A program made the position numbers and the translations under genes. A stretch of 64,000 bases of DNA from Sinorhizobium arboris LMG 14919 (GTDB taxonomy: Bacteria; Pseudomonadota; Alphaproteobacteria; Rhizobiales; Rhizobiaceae), in contig NZ_ATYB01000014.1 of NCBI RefSeq assembly GCF_000427465.1, forward strand, positions 2,844,058 through 2,908,057. Direction: 5' to 3'. The notes under the pieces were generated by a model. The model was not told the origin of the DNA. It ran no database searches and saw only the letters and a list, made by a program, of their open reading frames with translations. This document shows, in pieces, positions 63,839 to 64,000 of this stretch (positions within the stretch are counted from its first letter, which is position 1; each line of letters begins with the position of its first letter).

Positions 63839-64000
63839 CTAGCGGTCCGTTTTCAGCTCTCGATCAAAAGCCTCCGTGACCATATCGACCAACTGCTTAT
63901 GAATTTCGGGGCGCGACTGCCCGCCTCCGTCGGAGCAAATGGGATCGCCTATCTCTTCAGACGCAGCGATCTCGGCCGCGCCGGGTTTGCACTCGCCAAA
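63839..64000 (-). CDS. C-terminal part of an unidentified protein (cut by the window edge)
   Basis: The minus frame enters at base 64000 and ends at TAG 63841-63839. The 53 visible residues include KPGAAEIAASEEIGDP and PEIHKQLVDMVTEAFDREL, a charged helical C-terminus. No family is recognised; the start and most of the protein lie outside. Confidence 0.45.
   Translation of the reverse strand, partial: FGECKPGAAEIAASEEIGDPICSDGGGQSRPEIHKQLVDMVTEAFDRELKTDR

Overview
The window is high-GC (roughly 60-64%) and densely coded. It contains a partial aerobic cobalamin block (cobF/cobG), modABC, a bkd operon, homogentisate-pathway genes, a Lrp/hppD pair and a CtrA-type TTAA-N7-TTAA box. This points to an alphaproteobacterium of the Sinorhizobium/Ensifer group and looks like chromosomal sequence. 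The genus is an inference from gene content and protein similarity that I recognise; no search was run.

Layout. 1-2.5 kb: cobG (cut by the window edge), cobF and ung, all on the minus strand. 2.6-5.7 kb: modABC behind a Mo-box-like palindrome, with a one-domain ModE-like regulator facing it. 5.9-7.2 kb: an FAD oxidoreductase with a one-base frameshift near its end. 7.5-12.5 kb: branched-chain 2-oxoacid dehydrogenase operon bkdAa-bkdAb-bkdB-lpd. 12.5-19 kb: tyrosine/homogentisate degradation (hmgA, fumarylacetoacetase, maiA, hppD) with purU, a divergent MarR regulator and an Lrp regulator. 19.1-27.2 kb: a LuxR regulator, a roughly 1 kb non-coding stretch, then two unrecognised acidic proteins directly upstream of a type I secretion ATPase and membrane fusion protein. 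The larger protein has a repeated motif pair without RTX nonamers. 27.2-32.6 kb: a hypothetical protein, an acetyltransferase-like/TPR protein, a methyltransferase and a GGDEF-EAL protein.

32.6-40.7 kb: a likely Amadori-compound (fructosyl-amino-acid) locus. A GntR-UTRA regulator is divergent from frlB-like and frlD-like genes, and facing them is an operon of polar-amino-acid-type ABC transporter, EamA exporter and FAD amine oxidase. Three near-identical TTGTCTKACAA palindromes lie at the regulator, frlB and transporter promoters and tie the parts into one predicted regulon. 41-50.6 kb: an Rbs-type sugar/polyol ABC operon with a GntR-FCD regulator and a DJ-1/PfpI protein, divergent from a catabolic operon (Ldh_2 dehydrogenase, Fe-alcohol dehydrogenase, semialdehyde dehydrogenase, alpha/beta hydrolase). 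50.6-52.4 kb: a mobile-element scar (serine-recombinase relic, long inverted repeat) and a higBA toxin-antitoxin pair.

52.4-63.5 kb holds the most striking system. A periplasmic binding protein, histidine kinase and sigma54 activator (PgtC/PgtB/PgtA-like three-component system) precede an AfuABC/Fbp-type ABC transporter, a histidine phosphatase and a secreted class A acid phosphatase. Two strong sigma54 promoters (upstream of the transporter operon and of the acid phosphatase) are each preceded by a pair of RGTCA-N4-TGACY sites, both pairs spaced exactly 32 bp. I read this as a phosphate-ester (sugar-phosphate or phosphoglycerate) sensing, uptake and dephosphorylation regulon. The last 500 bp holds the end of an unidentified minus-strand gene cut by the window.
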